From NCBI GenBank assembly GCA_963664605.1, contig OY761536.1, forward strand, positions 1-64,000: 64,000 nt of DNA, read 5' to 3'. The number at the start of each line of letters is the position of its first letter. The first letter of the stretch is position 1. The DNA is from JAHOYW01 sp963664605 (GTDB lineage: Bacteria > Verrucomicrobiota > Lentisphaeria > Victivallales > Victivallaceae). The notes under the pieces were generated by a model. The model was given only the letters and a program-made list of their open reading frames with translations. It was not told where the DNA came from and did not search any database. A program made the translations under genes and the position numbers. This document shows, piece by piece, positions 52,762 through 61,146 of this stretch.

Positions 52762-53693
52762 TTTTTCACACACCCCGCTACCAGGAATAAAACTGCCATG
52801 CGAACAGCCAAACCGTTAGTTACTTGTTCCAAAATTACCGAACGGGGCCCGTCTGCCAGAGAGGAGACAAGTTCAACTCCGCGATTGATCGGCCCCGGAT
52901 GCATGATTAAAGTGTCCGGATTAAGATATTTCTCGTTTTCCGTATTCAAGCCGAAAAATTTAGCATATTCACCGGTGCTGGGGAAAAATCCCGCTTGCTG
53001 TCGTTCATGCTGAATGCGCAGCAGATTTACCACATCAACTCCTTCAACGGCTTCCTTCATGTTATGATAAACCTTGACCCCCATCGCTTCAAATTCTCTC
53101 GGAACCAGCGTCGATGGCCCTGCAAGGCGCACTTCCGCTCCGAGTTTCAGCAATCCCCAGGCGTCGCTGCGGGCAACCCGGCTGTGCAGAATATCACCAA
53201 CAATTGCAACTTTCAAACCTTTGATTTTTTTCTTCTTCTGGCGAATGGTAAATATATCAAGCAATGCTTGTGTCGGATGGCTGTGAGCTCCATCACCGGC
53301 ATTCAAAATTCCACAGCTCAGCTTATCAGCCAACATGGCATGCGCTCCAGCCGCAGAATGCCGCATGACAATCAAATCCGCTTGTAAAGCTTCAATATTA
53401 CGAGCTGTATCCAATAGAGTCTCACCTTTCTTCAGGCTGCTTGAGCTAGCAGAAATATTGATAATGTCGGCACTCAAACGCTGTTCAGCGAGTTCAAACG
53501 ACATACGGGTACGGGTACTGGGCTCGACAAAAAAGTTAACCACGGTTTTACCGCGCAGCGCCGGAACTTTTTTCACATTGCGCTGTGATACTTTTTTGAA
53601 TTCCTCGGCAGTATCAAGGATAAAAGTTATTTCCTCGGCGCTTAAATCATAGATGCTGAGTAAATCTTTTTTGGTCCAGTTAAATTTTCCCAT
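52758..53693 (-). CDS. pyrB: Aspartate carbamoyltransferase catalytic chain
   Basis: A 311-aa catalytic subunit: STRTRMSFELAEQRL (carbamoyl-phosphate site), HPTQALLDIFT and HPGPINRGVELV. No pyrI is present, so the enzyme is expected to be unregulated by CTP in the E. coli way. Coupled to pyrC downstream and 5 bases after pyrR. Confidence 0.95.
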   Translation of the reverse strand: MGKFNWTKKDLLSIYDLSAEEITFILDTAEEFKKVSQRNVKKVPALRGKTVVNFFVEPSTRTRMSFELAEQRLSADIINISASSSSLKKGETLLDTARNIEALQADLIVMRHSAAGAHAMLADKLSCGILNAGDGAHSHPTQALLDIFTIRQKKKKIKGLKVAIVGDILHSRVARSDAWGLLKLGAEVRLAGPSTLVPREFEAMGVKVYHNMKEAVEGVDVVNLLRIQHERQQAGFFPSTGEYAKFFGLNTENEKYLNPDTLIMHPGPINRGVELVSSLADGPRSVILEQVTNGLAVRMAVLFLVAGCVKK

Positions 53694-53698
53694 ATTAA

Positions 53699-54268
53699 TT
53701 ATCCCTTTGGCTCTTTTCTTTTTCTCTTCCAGTCAATTGTGCAAACTCTATCCTGTCCTCCGCTTTCAACAAACTCCACCGCTACTTTGCGGGCATCCGG
53801 AACGCTTAAAGTAATTCCCGTATAATCCGCGCCAATAGGAAACTCATGATTTCCACGGTTTACCAAAACCGCCAGGCGAATCAGCTTAGGGCGGCCATAA
53901 TCGGTAATCGCGTCAAGAGCGGCGCGGATAGTTCTTCCTGATGACAAAACATCATCAACCAGAATAACGGCTTTGTCATCAACGTCGAAAGGAATACTGG
54001 TTTCATGAATCTGCGGCAAGTCCTGACGTACTCCGATGTCATCGCGGTACATTGAGATATCCAGTAAAGCAAGCTCGGGGCTGTAACCGGTTTTTGCTTC
54101 AATAATTGAAAGAAGACGTTTCGCCAATGGAACACCCTGTTGATGTATGCCGATTATGGCAAAATCACGAGTGGAATTGTGGAGAAATTCAGAAATGATA
54201 TCATCTGCGACTTTTTCTACAGCCGCGTTAACTTCGTCAGCGTTGCAAACTTCTTTTTTTGCCGGCAT
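53699..54268 (-). CDS. pyrR: PyrR bifunctional regulator/uracil phosphoribosyltransferase
   Basis: A 189-aa protein with the PRPP-binding VILVDDVLSSGRTIRAALDA and PyrR-type N-terminus (IIGIHQQGVPLAKRLL). PyrR controls pyr gene expression by binding mRNA when UMP is high and also has uracil phosphoribosyltransferase activity. First gene of the pyrR-pyrB-pyrC operon. No clear PyrR-binding loop was found in the short leader. Confidence 0.94.
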   Translation of the reverse strand: MPAKKEVCNADEVNAAVEKVADDIISEFLHNSTRDFAIIGIHQQGVPLAKRLLSIIEAKTGYSPELALLDISMYRDDIGVRQDLPQIHETSIPFDVDDKAVILVDDVLSSGRTIRAALDAITDYGRPKLIRLAVLVNRGNHEFPIGADYTGITLSVPDARKVAVEFVESGGQDRVCTIDWKRKRKEPKG

Positions 54269-54297
54269 AAATTATCTCTACTTTTACAGGTTTAAGT

Positions 54298-54326
54298 AAA
54301 GTAGTACAGATACAAATTCTTTTCAA
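54298..54326 (-). promoter_or_regulatory. Possible promoter of the pyr operon
   Basis: Minus strand TTGAAA, 17-bp spacer, TACTTT (weak -10). Between here and epmA, 54355-54412 holds GC-rich inverted stretches (CTGCGC...GCGCAG) followed on the minus strand by a T-rich run, a likely terminator for epmA. Confidence 0.35.
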
Positions 54327-54449
54327 ACAAAAAAGAAGAAAAAATAATAAAATGCCGGATACGCTCTGCGCAGACCGAACCTTAGCGCAGCGAAAGGCAA
54401 CATTCGGCTTAATGATCCAGCATCAACGGTCAAGCGTTTTTATCTTCTT

Positions 54450-55352
54450 TTATATTTTTATATCAGCAATATCTGCGGTATCGGTGAAAACCATTGCTAA
54501 ACGGTCAACACCTAGAGCACAGCCTGAACATTCAGGCATTCCTGCCTCAAGAGCCTGGAAAAAATCATCAGGAAAAGGATAAGTAACAAAATTATTTTCC
54601 GCCCTGATAAACTGAGCTTCCTCAAAACGCTTCCGTTGTTCGACCGGGTCGGTCAACTCCCCATAAGCATTAGCTATTTCCATTCCGGCGAGATAAAGCT
54701 CCCAGCGTTCAGCGACTTCGGGATTTTCCGGTTTCAGCCGCGCCAGAGCGGCGCGGTTTTCCGGGTAATCGATAAGGAAAGTCATGCGGCCGACACCCAG
54801 GCAAGATTCTATCTGCGATGTCATAATTTCGTCAAATTCTTCTTCCGAGGTAATTTTTTCGAGGTCTACATCGGCATATTCCCTGTAAGCGTCTTTTACG
54901 GTTATAATCTGTGGTTCAAGGAGCAAATCAATATTTTGTCCTTGATATTCAAACTGTAATGAACCGATTGTTTTTTGTGCGGCAAAACGCAATAATTCAG
55001 CAGCAAAATCCAGAAGCTGCATATAATTAATTTTCGTTTCATACCACTCGAGCATGGTAAATTCTGGCCGATGGCGAGAGCCGAACTCATTCTTGCGGAA
55101 ACAAGCCCCGATCTGATAGATCTTCCCATATCCGGCGCAAAGCATTTCTTTCATCTGCAGTTCAGGGCTCGTACGTAAAAAAGCATTTTCAACAGGAATT
55201 CCTTCAATATATTCCTCCGGAGCCGGGACTTTTATCACTATCGGGGTCTCGACTTCGATAAAGCCCTGTTCATCAAAATACGCGCGCAAGGCAGAAACAA
55301 GCCCGGCACGCTTGCGTAACCGGGCTTGGATATTGTATAGATTTTCAAGCAT
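54450..55352 (-). CDS. epmA: EF-P lysine ligase (EpmA/PoxA-like)
   Basis: A 300-aa class II aminoacyl-tRNA-synthetase-like enzyme without an anticodon-binding domain: IEVETPIVIKVPAPEEYIEG, FLRTSPELQMKEML and GCALGVDRLAMVF. EpmA attaches beta-lysine to the conserved Lys of elongation factor P; the target gene efp is directly upstream. EpmB (which makes beta-lysine) is not in the window. Confidence 0.93.
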   Translation of the reverse strand: MLENLYNIQARLRKRAGLVSALRAYFDEQGFIEVETPIVIKVPAPEEYIEGIPVENAFLRTSPELQMKEMLCAGYGKIYQIGACFRKNEFGSRHRPEFTMLEWYETKINYMQLLDFAAELLRFAAQKTIGSLQFEYQGQNIDLLLEPQIITVKDAYREYADVDLEKITSEEEFDEIMTSQIESCLGVGRMTFLIDYPENRAALARLKPENPEVAERWELYLAGMEIANAYGELTDPVEQRKRFEEAQFIRAENNFVTYPFPDDFFQALEAGMPECSGCALGVDRLAMVFTDTADIADIKI

Positions 55353-55356
55353 TCGC

Positions 55357-55923
55357 TTATGCCTTTTTCACCCGCTCGGAATATTCGCCGGTGCGGGTAT
55401 CTATTTTGATAACGTCGCCAGTATTGATAAATATCGGTACTTGGATCTCGTAACCGTTATCCAAAGTAGCTGGCTTGGTAACGTTAGTTGCGGTATCGCC
55501 GCGCGCACCAGGTTCAGTAGCAATAATTTCTTTTTCGATGAAAACGGGAAGCGTTACTTCAAGAGGCATACCGTTGAATAACAAAATATTGCACAGACTG
55601 TCTTCAATCAGGAAATAGACACTGTCGCCCAGTACCTCTTTACTTACACGCATTTCCTCATAAGTCTCAGCATCGCTGAATACGAAAAAATCACCTTCCG
55701 GATAGGAGTAATACATTTCTTTTTCCATAAGGTCGGGTTTTTCGAACTTATCAACCGGACGATAGGTCCTGTCCATGGTATTACCGGTAATCATATTTTT
55801 CATTTTGCAGCGGTACAAGGCAGTTCCTTTACCGGGCTTGCAAAAGTCAAAATCTGTTATTATCCATGGCTCACCATCAATTTCTATCTTTAAACCTTTT
55901 CTTAAATCTGATGCACTTAACAT
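55357..55923 (-). CDS. efp: Elongation factor P
   Basis: A 188-aa EF-P that relieves ribosome stalling at polyproline. The modified Lys is Lys32 in KPGKG, matching the EpmA-dependent group. ATG 55923 (MLSASDLRKG) is the family start and has AAGGA upstream; the in-frame extension to 55965 lies over the promoter and is rejected. epmA follows after 4 bases. Confidence 0.96.
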   Translation of the reverse strand: MLSASDLRKGLKIEIDGEPWIITDFDFCKPGKGTALYRCKMKNMITGNTMDRTYRPVDKFEKPDLMEKEMYYSYPEGDFFVFSDAETYEEMRVSKEVLGDSVYFLIEDSLCNILLFNGMPLEVTLPVFIEKEIIATEPGARGDTATNVTKPATLDNGYEIQVPIFINTGDVIKIDTRTGEYSERVKKA

Positions 55924-55966
55924 ATAATTGTTTTCCTTAATTTTGATTGATTTGTAATTCGACAAT

Positions 55967-55994
55967 AAAATAGCTTATTTATAACGATTTTCAA
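55967..55994 (-). promoter_or_regulatory. Promoter of efp-epmA
   Basis: Minus strand TTGAAA, 16-bp spacer, TATTTT, about 45 bases before ATG 55923. Confidence 0.45.
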
Positions 55995-56015
55995 GATGCG
56001 GAAGATATTTAAACT

Positions 56016-56044
56016 TTGCAACTATTCATAAAACAAGTTATATT
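56016..56044 (+). promoter_or_regulatory. Promoter of tsaB
   Basis: TTGCAA, 17-bp spacer, TATATT on the + strand, with predicted start near 56051, divergent from the efp promoter. Confidence 0.6.
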
Positions 56045-56079
56045 ATGAAATTCTTAGCTTAAATAACGGAGATTTATAC

Positions 56080-56745
56080 TTGAAATATTCAGCAGCAATT
56101 GATTTATCCGGAAAATTTGCCGGCTTCGCTTTGGCGGAAACCGCCAGCGGTAAAATACTGGTATCTGAACACAAAGCAATGCAGGGGAGAAGTTCTTCAA
56201 CCTTGAGCACTTGGATGCTTGGACTAATAGCTGAATCTGGAGTTACCCCGGCACAGATAGACAGATGGACGGTTGGCAGCGGGCCCGGGAGCTTTACCGG
56301 ACTGCGTCTGGCCGCCGCTCTGGTTACAGGTGTGAAAATGGGACGGGACAATATTAAAACCCGCTGTGTCCCCGGCGCTATAGCCCTCATTGATGCCAAC
56401 AGCCTGAATGAAGGCGATAAAGCTGCGGCTGTTTTTGACGGGCGCAACAAAGAAATTCTATTGTTTGAAGTATTTAAGCAAAACAATGAACTGGTTCCAT
56501 CCGGCATAACAGAGGTTCTCGACCATAAAAAGGCCGGAGAGTTTTTTACCAGTAATATTTATGCGCAAATTGCCGCGCTGGATTATGAAAGGGCTAATAT
56601 CGAAACGGTTATCCCGTCCGAAGAATTTGCCAGGATAAACTGGATGAACCACCTGGCTTGCGAAAAACTTATAGAATCCAAATATAAAGATTTTGACAAC
56701 GATCTGACAGCTTTGGTATATATACGCCCGGCTGTTTTTTCCTAA
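56080..56745 (+). CDS. tsaB: TsaB, threonylcarbamoyl-adenosine tRNA synthesis partner
   Basis: A 221-aa protein with the ASKHA-type N-terminus (YSAAIDLSGKFAGFALAE), VGSGPGSFTGLRLAAA and a C-terminal Y-I-RP stretch. TsaB binds TsaD and is needed for t6A37 modification of tRNA. Start is TTG 56080 with CGGAG upstream. Confidence 0.9.
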   Translation: MKYSAAIDLSGKFAGFALAETASGKILVSEHKAMQGRSSSTLSTWMLGLIAESGVTPAQIDRWTVGSGPGSFTGLRLAAALVTGVKMGRDNIKTRCVPGAIALIDANSLNEGDKAAAVFDGRNKEILLFEVFKQNNELVPSGITEVLDHKKAGEFFTSNIYAQIAALDYERANIETVIPSEEFARINWMNHLACEKLIESKYKDFDNDLTALVYIRPAVFS

Positions 56746-56755
56746 GTGGTTGAGT

Positions 56756-57466
56756 ATGCAAAAAAAAAGATCAGGCAAGAACAAATTGACTAAAGGTAAA
56801 ATCCTGAAGGTAATTCTGATTTCTCTAATCATTTTTACCCTGCTGTTTCTGTTTATATTCACATACTTCCTGCATCTGGTATTTGACCCGCCGCAGGACT
56901 ATAAGGCAGAGTCCCTTACCCGGGAACATATCCTGCTCAAAAATGCGGTTATTATGCGTTTAACCAGTCTGCTTTATAATGGCAAACCCGGGAGAGTGTC
57001 TGTATTGATTCTCAGCCAGGCGGAGGTAAATGCCATTATTGCCGCCTTTTCCAATTCAGATTCCTGGAGAGAGTTTCTTTTCTGCAGCGGCAACACCGGC
57101 AATGCGCCTAAAAAACGTCCATACAAAATAGTTTTCAAGGGGAACCGTTTTGATATCAAGTATTCTTTTCCGACAAATCTTTATACGCCTTTCGGTAAGA
57201 ACATCAATTTGACTATCTCCGGCAAGCCGGAGCTCAACAAAAAAGGCGTTCATATTGATATAAAATCTATTTCGGCCGGAAACGTACCGCTGCCTCCGCC
57301 GCAAGTGGAAAAGATTCTTCATTCCTTACTGAAAGACTACGAAAAGGATGAGCTTTTCAAAAAGGTCCACGAAATTGTAGTCAAAGCTTATATTACGCCT
57401 GACAATGATTTGGTAATTTATTTTTATCCGTGGCGAATAAGAAACGTTTTGACAAAGGGATTTTGA
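56756..57466 (+). CDS. Membrane-anchored protein of unknown function
   Basis: A 236-aa protein with a basic N-terminus, one transmembrane segment (ILISLIIFTLLFLFIFTYFLH region) and a ~190-residue extracytoplasmic part. It could be distantly like the DUF2140/YpmS family, but I cannot confirm this. ATG 56756 is preferred; TTG 56750 is in frame. It follows tsaB by 10 bases, probably co-transcribed. Confidence 0.6.
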   Translation: MQKKRSGKNKLTKGKILKVILISLIIFTLLFLFIFTYFLHLVFDPPQDYKAESLTREHILLKNAVIMRLTSLLYNGKPGRVSVLILSQAEVNAIIAAFSNSDSWREFLFCSGNTGNAPKKRPYKIVFKGNRFDIKYSFPTNLYTPFGKNINLTISGKPELNKKGVHIDIKSISAGNVPLPPPQVEKILHSLLKDYEKDELFKKVHEIVVKAYITPDNDLVIYFYPWRIRNVLTKGF

Positions 57467-57552
57467 AGCTTAAGGGAAAAATATTATAATTTTTTATCTA
57501 AAAGTTATGGAAATTCGAGTAATTTGATATAAAGTAACGGTTTCACATATCA

Positions 57553-57637
57553 GCCCGGGTGGCGGAATGGCAGACGCAACGGACTTAAAATCCGTTTTCC
57601 TTTGGAAGTGAGGGTTCGAGCCCCTCCCCGGGTACCA
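57553..57637 (+). tRNA. tRNA-Leu (anticodon UAA)
   Basis: An 85-base tRNA with an encoded CCA end. The anticodon stem-loop ACGGAcuUAAaaUCCGU gives anticodon UAA (codon UUA). The long variable arm (CCTTTGGAAGTGAGG region) is typical for Leu, and the T-arm GAGGG-TTCGAGC-CCCTC is intact. Each strand of its acceptor stem contains CCCGGG. Its 3' end is the left repeat of the restriction-modification island. Confidence 0.95.
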
Positions 57638-57657
57638 CCTCAAATTAACCTCAAAAA
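57621..57657 (+). repeat. Left attachment-site repeat (attL-like) in tRNA-Leu 3' end
   Basis: 37 bases running from the 3' part of the tRNA into the flank are repeated in the same orientation at 60555-60591 with two mismatches (35/37). Confidence 0.8.
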
Positions 57658-57725
57658 CTCCTGTCTTTTTTCTTTTTTATTGCTATGCCTGAAAGCGTCT
57701 GATATACCTTGCTATTAAAAATTAA

Positions 57726-57742
57726 TGGCACATTCTGGCACA
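57726..57742 (+). repeat. Two helically phased TGGCACA repeats inside the left end
   Basis: TGGCACA at 57726-57732 and 57736-57742, a 10-bp period, about 70 bases from the left repeat. A similar TTGGGCACC pair near the right end has an 11-bp period. Such spaced direct repeats resemble arm-type sites of tyrosine recombinases, but this is inferred. Confidence 0.35.
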
Positions 57743-57788
57743 CTTTTTTTGTTCAGGTTTTGTCTCGTGGATATTTGGGTATGGGGTA

Positions 57789-58208
57789 TTGGACTTTGGA
57801 ACGCTCCGTACCTTAAATCAACTCCAGAAGGACGTTAAAAGCTATCAGGATATTGAATACGTTGAAGCATCAAAAGAAGACATAGACATCGCAGTCGAAT
57901 TAGCATCGGAAATCATTGGTATGTCTCTGGATGATTTGAGTATTCCTGCCAGAGATTTGCTGGAACAGTTAAATGAAATGCTGCCAACTGGAAAAGAACG
58001 GCATTATTCAAGCTTCACAAGGACAGATGTGATGAATTACACTGGATGGACATCAACAAGGCTCCATATCCATTAAAAAGAGCTGATTGACATGGAACTG
58101 GTAGTCAAACTCTCTGGACGGAAAAACAGCCTCCAGCACTACAGATTGCTTTATGACGGTCAGGGCAAAGATGGAAAAAAATTCATGATTGGACTGAATT
58201 TAAGCTGA
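57789..58208 (+). pseudogene. Remnant of CHC2-type primase-helicase C-terminus
   Basis: The frame encodes TLRTLNQLQKDVKSY, KEDIDIAVELASEIIG, ARDLLEQL and FTRTDVMNYTGWTSTRLHIH, the C-terminal region of CHC2 zinc-finger primase-like proteins found on integrative elements (a winged-helix T-x-x-x-V-x-x-Y-T-G-W). An in-frame TAA at 58074 sits where a Leu codon (TTA) would be expected. The same frame then continues KELIDMELVVKLSGRKN...HYRLLYDGQGKDGKKFMIGLN to a TGA at 58208. The N-terminal CHC2 part is missing. Confidence 0.7.
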
Positions 58209-58330
58209 ATTCATGTTGCTTTCACCCCGTATTCATGCCGCTTTCATGCTGTGTTTATAGGAAAAAGAGGCAACGGATGCTTGTGCTGCACCTGATGCAA
58301 AAATCTCTTTAGGAAAGCGAGTGACGGACT

Positions 58331-58355
58331 GTGTCCGGCGCGATGCGCCAGACAC
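58331..58355. terminator. Inverted repeat after the restriction endonuclease gene
   Basis: GTGTC-c-GGCGC-gat-GCGCC-a-GACAC starts five bases beyond the endonuclease stop on the minus strand. It forms a strong hairpin but is not followed by a T-run. Confidence 0.45.
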
Positions 58356-58359
58356 GGAA

Positions 58360-59340
58360 TTAAATATCATTGTTTACAATTCCTGTAAGAGAAATTATGC
58401 GATTTCTGAAATCTTCGTATTCTTTTCCTACTTTTGAATTTAATTCAGAAATGCGATAGAAGCGATTTGTAGAGGGGGATTCTTTGCTTGCCATTTCCAT
58501 ATCAATTCTATCTACATTAACAACCGTCCAACATTCAGAATATCCATCTGCTTTGGCTTTTTGGTGGCTTTTCTCAGCCTCTCCAACACGGTTATGAATA
58601 TTTGAGAAATCTGTTCCTGCTTTCACTTCAATAGCAATAATGTTGCGAATACTATTTAGACCCATTTCTTCACGAATTACTATATCTGGATCTGGCGCAA
58701 ACTCAATAAAAACATTTCTATCAGCAGCATTAACAATTTTTATTCTATTTGATGCAGATTCACTTGCTGCATGCTGAACAATGTTATGAATTGTTTCAAA
58801 GACATCAACAATACCAGCTATGCCTTTTTTGACGTTTGCTCCACCTCTTAACTGTGGACCTACTGTTAAAAGAGTCAAATCATCAAGGAGTTCTTTGGTA
58901 ACTCTATCAATTCCAATACCATCAAGCAAAGAGCAGCCACTAGCAATCATACCTTGACATAATTCTTGAATTCTATTTTTATTTTTTTCTGTCAAAATAC
59001 CTTTTGTTTCCATTGATTTAAAGCCAGATATTCCAAATTTTGATGTGTAAAATTCTTTCTGACTAAAACCAAGCAATAAACGATAATATCCTAACAAGTA
59101 TGGATTTGATTCTAAAATACAAGGAACTGGAAATACTAATTCCCCACGCAAACCACGGACAGCAACTGATTTTAATTTATCATGTGGCACATATTGCGCA
59201 AGCTGTTTATCAAGAATAGAAATGTCAACACCTTTAATAGTTTTGCTTAATGCTTCTTGGAGATATACACTTCTAATTTGTCCAATAGCAAAAGAAAAGT
59301 CAATTTGTAATTCTGGAGATGGAATGTTTATATTTTGCAT
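58360..59340 (-). CDS. Type II restriction endonuclease (XcyI-like)
   Basis: A 326-aa endonuclease resembling XcyI (family RE_XcyI), which cuts CCCGGG. Features seen are IPSPELQIDFSFAIGQIRSVYLQEAL at the start, a NPYLLGYYRLLLGFSQKEFY stretch, and a PD-(D/E)xK core APDPDIVIREE...NIIAIEVKAGTD. Its ATG overlaps the methyltransferase stop by one base (TAATG), so the methylase is translated first and the nuclease next. Family call is from memory of the motifs; the recognition sequence is inferred. Confidence 0.7.
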   Translation of the reverse strand: MQNINIPSPELQIDFSFAIGQIRSVYLQEALSKTIKGVDISILDKQLAQYVPHDKLKSVAVRGLRGELVFPVPCILESNPYLLGYYRLLLGFSQKEFYTSKFGISGFKSMETKGILTEKNKNRIQELCQGMIASGCSLLDGIGIDRVTKELLDDLTLLTVGPQLRGGANVKKGIAGIVDVFETIHNIVQHAASESASNRIKIVNAADRNVFIEFAPDPDIVIREEMGLNSIRNIIAIEVKAGTDFSNIHNRVGEAEKSHQKAKADGYSECWTVVNVDRIDMEMASKESPSTNRFYRISELNSKVGKEYEDFRNRIISLTGIVNNDI

Positions 59341-60212
59341 TATATTGCTATCCTTATTACGTTCTCTTCTTCTGTGAGCAATCTATTCGCTGCTAATGCA
59401 ACATAATCAGGATTCAACTCTATTCCGATATATTTGCGGTTTTGTTCTAGACAAGATACTCCCACTGTTCCTGAGCCAAAGAAAGGATCAAGAACATAGC
59501 CTTTGGGTTTAGTTGAGGCTAGAATACATGGTTCGATTAACTTTGTTGGAAACGTTGCAAAATGAGCTCCAGGAAAGCCTTGTGTGGGTATATTCCAAAC
59601 ACTTCTACGATTACGAAGTTTATTGTTATTTCCAAGTTCTTTAGCTGCTTCATAATCATAATAATATCTTTCAGACTTTGTAAACATAAATAAATACTCA
59701 TGTGCTCGTGTAGGTCTATCTTTCACGCTTTCAGGCATGGCATTAGGTTTATTCCATACAATATCACTTCGTAAATACCATCCATCCTCTTGAAGAGCAA
59801 AAGCTAATCTCCAAGGTATCCCTTGAAGGTCTTTGGGTTTTAATCCTTCTGGCGTATTTGGTCTAACGGTCATTGCTCTTGCTGGATTCTTTTTGTCAGA
59901 AGCTCTATATCCACGATTTCCACTGGTATATCCGTCACCAATATTCAACCACAGAGTTCCGTCATCACGAAGAACTCTTTTTACTTCATTGAAAACTGCA
60001 ACCAAATGATTCAAGAATTGTGGCAAGGTATTTTCTAGCCCTAGTTGTCCATCAATGTTATAATCACGGAGCCCCCAATAAGGAGGAGAAGTAACCACAC
60101 ATTGAATTGACCTTTCAGGTAGGGTTCTAAGAGCATGCAAAGCATCCCCTTCAATAATCAATGAGTCAGTAATGGTTAAGGTTTCAGGAGGTTTGATTTT
60201 TTTATAATGCAT
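59340..60212 (-). CDS. Type II DNA methyltransferase (N4-cytosine, beta class)
   Basis: A 290-aa site-specific methyltransferase. Motif IV is TSPPYWGLRDY (S/T-PPY, N4-cytosine or N6-adenine type) near the N-terminus; motif I DPFFGSGTVGVSCLEQNRKYIGIE is near the C-terminus, i.e. beta-class order. Similar to the CCCGGG-specific N4C methyltransferases Cfr9I/XcyI, in line with the partner nuclease. It is upstream of the nuclease, which protects the host first. No C protein gene is present. Start ATG 60212. Confidence 0.85.
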   Translation of the reverse strand: MHYKKIKPPETLTITDSLIIEGDALHALRTLPERSIQCVVTSPPYWGLRDYNIDGQLGLENTLPQFLNHLVAVFNEVKRVLRDDGTLWLNIGDGYTSGNRGYRASDKKNPARAMTVRPNTPEGLKPKDLQGIPWRLAFALQEDGWYLRSDIVWNKPNAMPESVKDRPTRAHEYLFMFTKSERYYYDYEAAKELGNNNKLRNRRSVWNIPTQGFPGAHFATFPTKLIEPCILASTKPKGYVLDPFFGSGTVGVSCLEQNRKYIGIELNPDYVALAANRLLTEEENVIRIAI

Positions 60213-60554
60213 GCTTTTCTCAATCTTGTATTTACCATTTTATCTAATAATTATATCAATAGTTAGCATTAATTACAAATATAATTTATGCTTTTTATTG
60301 TGTTATTACTTCTTTTGTACTGTCATGTTTCAAAAAGTATAAGAAGCAATGCTAAAATAAACTTTTCTTATGTTTTTTTGGGCTGTTTTCATTGAAAAAT
60401 GTTGAAATTGATTATTTTGGAATATATACTTGAAATGGTCATGTGTTGCTTAAAACATTTTTGGGCACCGCTTGGGCACCAGAGTCTGTTTTTCTAATAA
60501 TATTGGGTCTTAAGAGTTGTTTTTAGCCTCAAGATTTAAAAAAGTGGAAACTTC
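60213..60554. other. Non-coding right arm of the island
   Basis: No gene found. It contains two TTGGGCACC direct repeats (60461-60469 and 60472-60480, 11-bp period) and an ATAAGAA...TTCTTAT inverted repeat near 60340-60370 that may belong to the methyltransferase promoter region. Confidence 0.4.
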
Positions 60555-60591
60555 CCCCTCCCCGTGTACCACCTCAAATTAGCCTCAAAAA
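60555..60591 (+). repeat. Right attachment-site repeat (attR-like)
   Basis: 37 bases matching 57621-57657 with two mismatches. One mismatch turns CCCGGG into CCCGTG, removing the site the island's nuclease is predicted to cut. No tRNA body accompanies this copy. Confidence 0.8.
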
Positions 60592-60694
60592 TCCCTATTT
60601 GTGTTCTGTTTGCATGTTACTTCTTGAAATGTCATTTTACATAATGAGAATAAAATAACAATAACAAAACAACAAACAACTTTTTTGAGGAGTA

Positions 60695-61099
60695 TTATGG
60701 TGATACTCCATCAAAACCAGCATCAATTTCCAACTGAGTGAGGAATTTCGCCTTATTAGCCTCGAAAGCCTGTTCAACCCAGCCTCAAACCAATGTCCCC
60801 GCTGCAATATCAACTGCTTTTGCAAAGCTTTCATTACTTTGTTAAATATCAGCTCCCCGATACCATTCCATGACCTTATCCGAAGACGGATGCATACTGC
60901 CATAAACCTTCCCGGCAACAGCCGACCTCATACACTCTGCGCCCTTGCCAATATCCGAAAGCCCAACATACAAACCCCGATCCCCCCCCAGCTCACTGTT
61001 TGTTCTACATTCCCCATGCTTCAGCAATCCTCTCGCCACCTGCGCCATCAATCCCATAACTTTTGTATTCATCCCATACAGAAAGCCTCGCCAACGCAA
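60695..61099 (-). pseudogene. Decayed accessory gene with two in-frame stops
   Basis: One minus-strand frame reads GMNTKVMGLMAQVARGLLKH, GLYVGLSDIGKGAECMRSAV and SSDKVMEWYRGADI, meets a TAA at 60842-60844, continues QSNESFAKAVDIAAGTLV, meets a TGA at 60785-60787, and continues GWVEQAFEANKAKFLTQLE to a final TAA at 60695-60697. Uninterrupted coding-like sequence across both stops shows a pseudogene with two nonsense mutations. I do not recognise the family. Confidence 0.6.
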
Positions 61100-61146
61100 A
61101 CGCGTGAACGAGACTAAAATTTAAAGATTAAATAACTTGCTTCAAC

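Larger units (their letters stand above)
57638..60591. mobile_element. Small genomic island integrated at tRNA-Leu
   Basis: About 2.9 kb between the tRNA and the right copy of the 37-bp repeat. Contents are a decayed CHC2-primase-type gene, a restriction endonuclease gene and a DNA methyltransferase gene. No integrase or excisionase remains. Integration at a tRNA 3' end that keeps the tRNA intact is typical of tyrosine-recombinase elements. Confidence 0.75.

Noticed and set aside
54355..54412. PyrR-binding attenuator
   Set aside because: GC-rich inverted stretches are present, but they lie upstream of the proposed pyr promoter and lack the anti-antiterminator pattern; a terminator for epmA is more likely.
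60637..60918. Minus-strand 93-codon frame
   Set aside because: It is an out-of-frame reading of the pseudogene at 60695-61099, whose own frame carries more coding-like sequence across its two stops.
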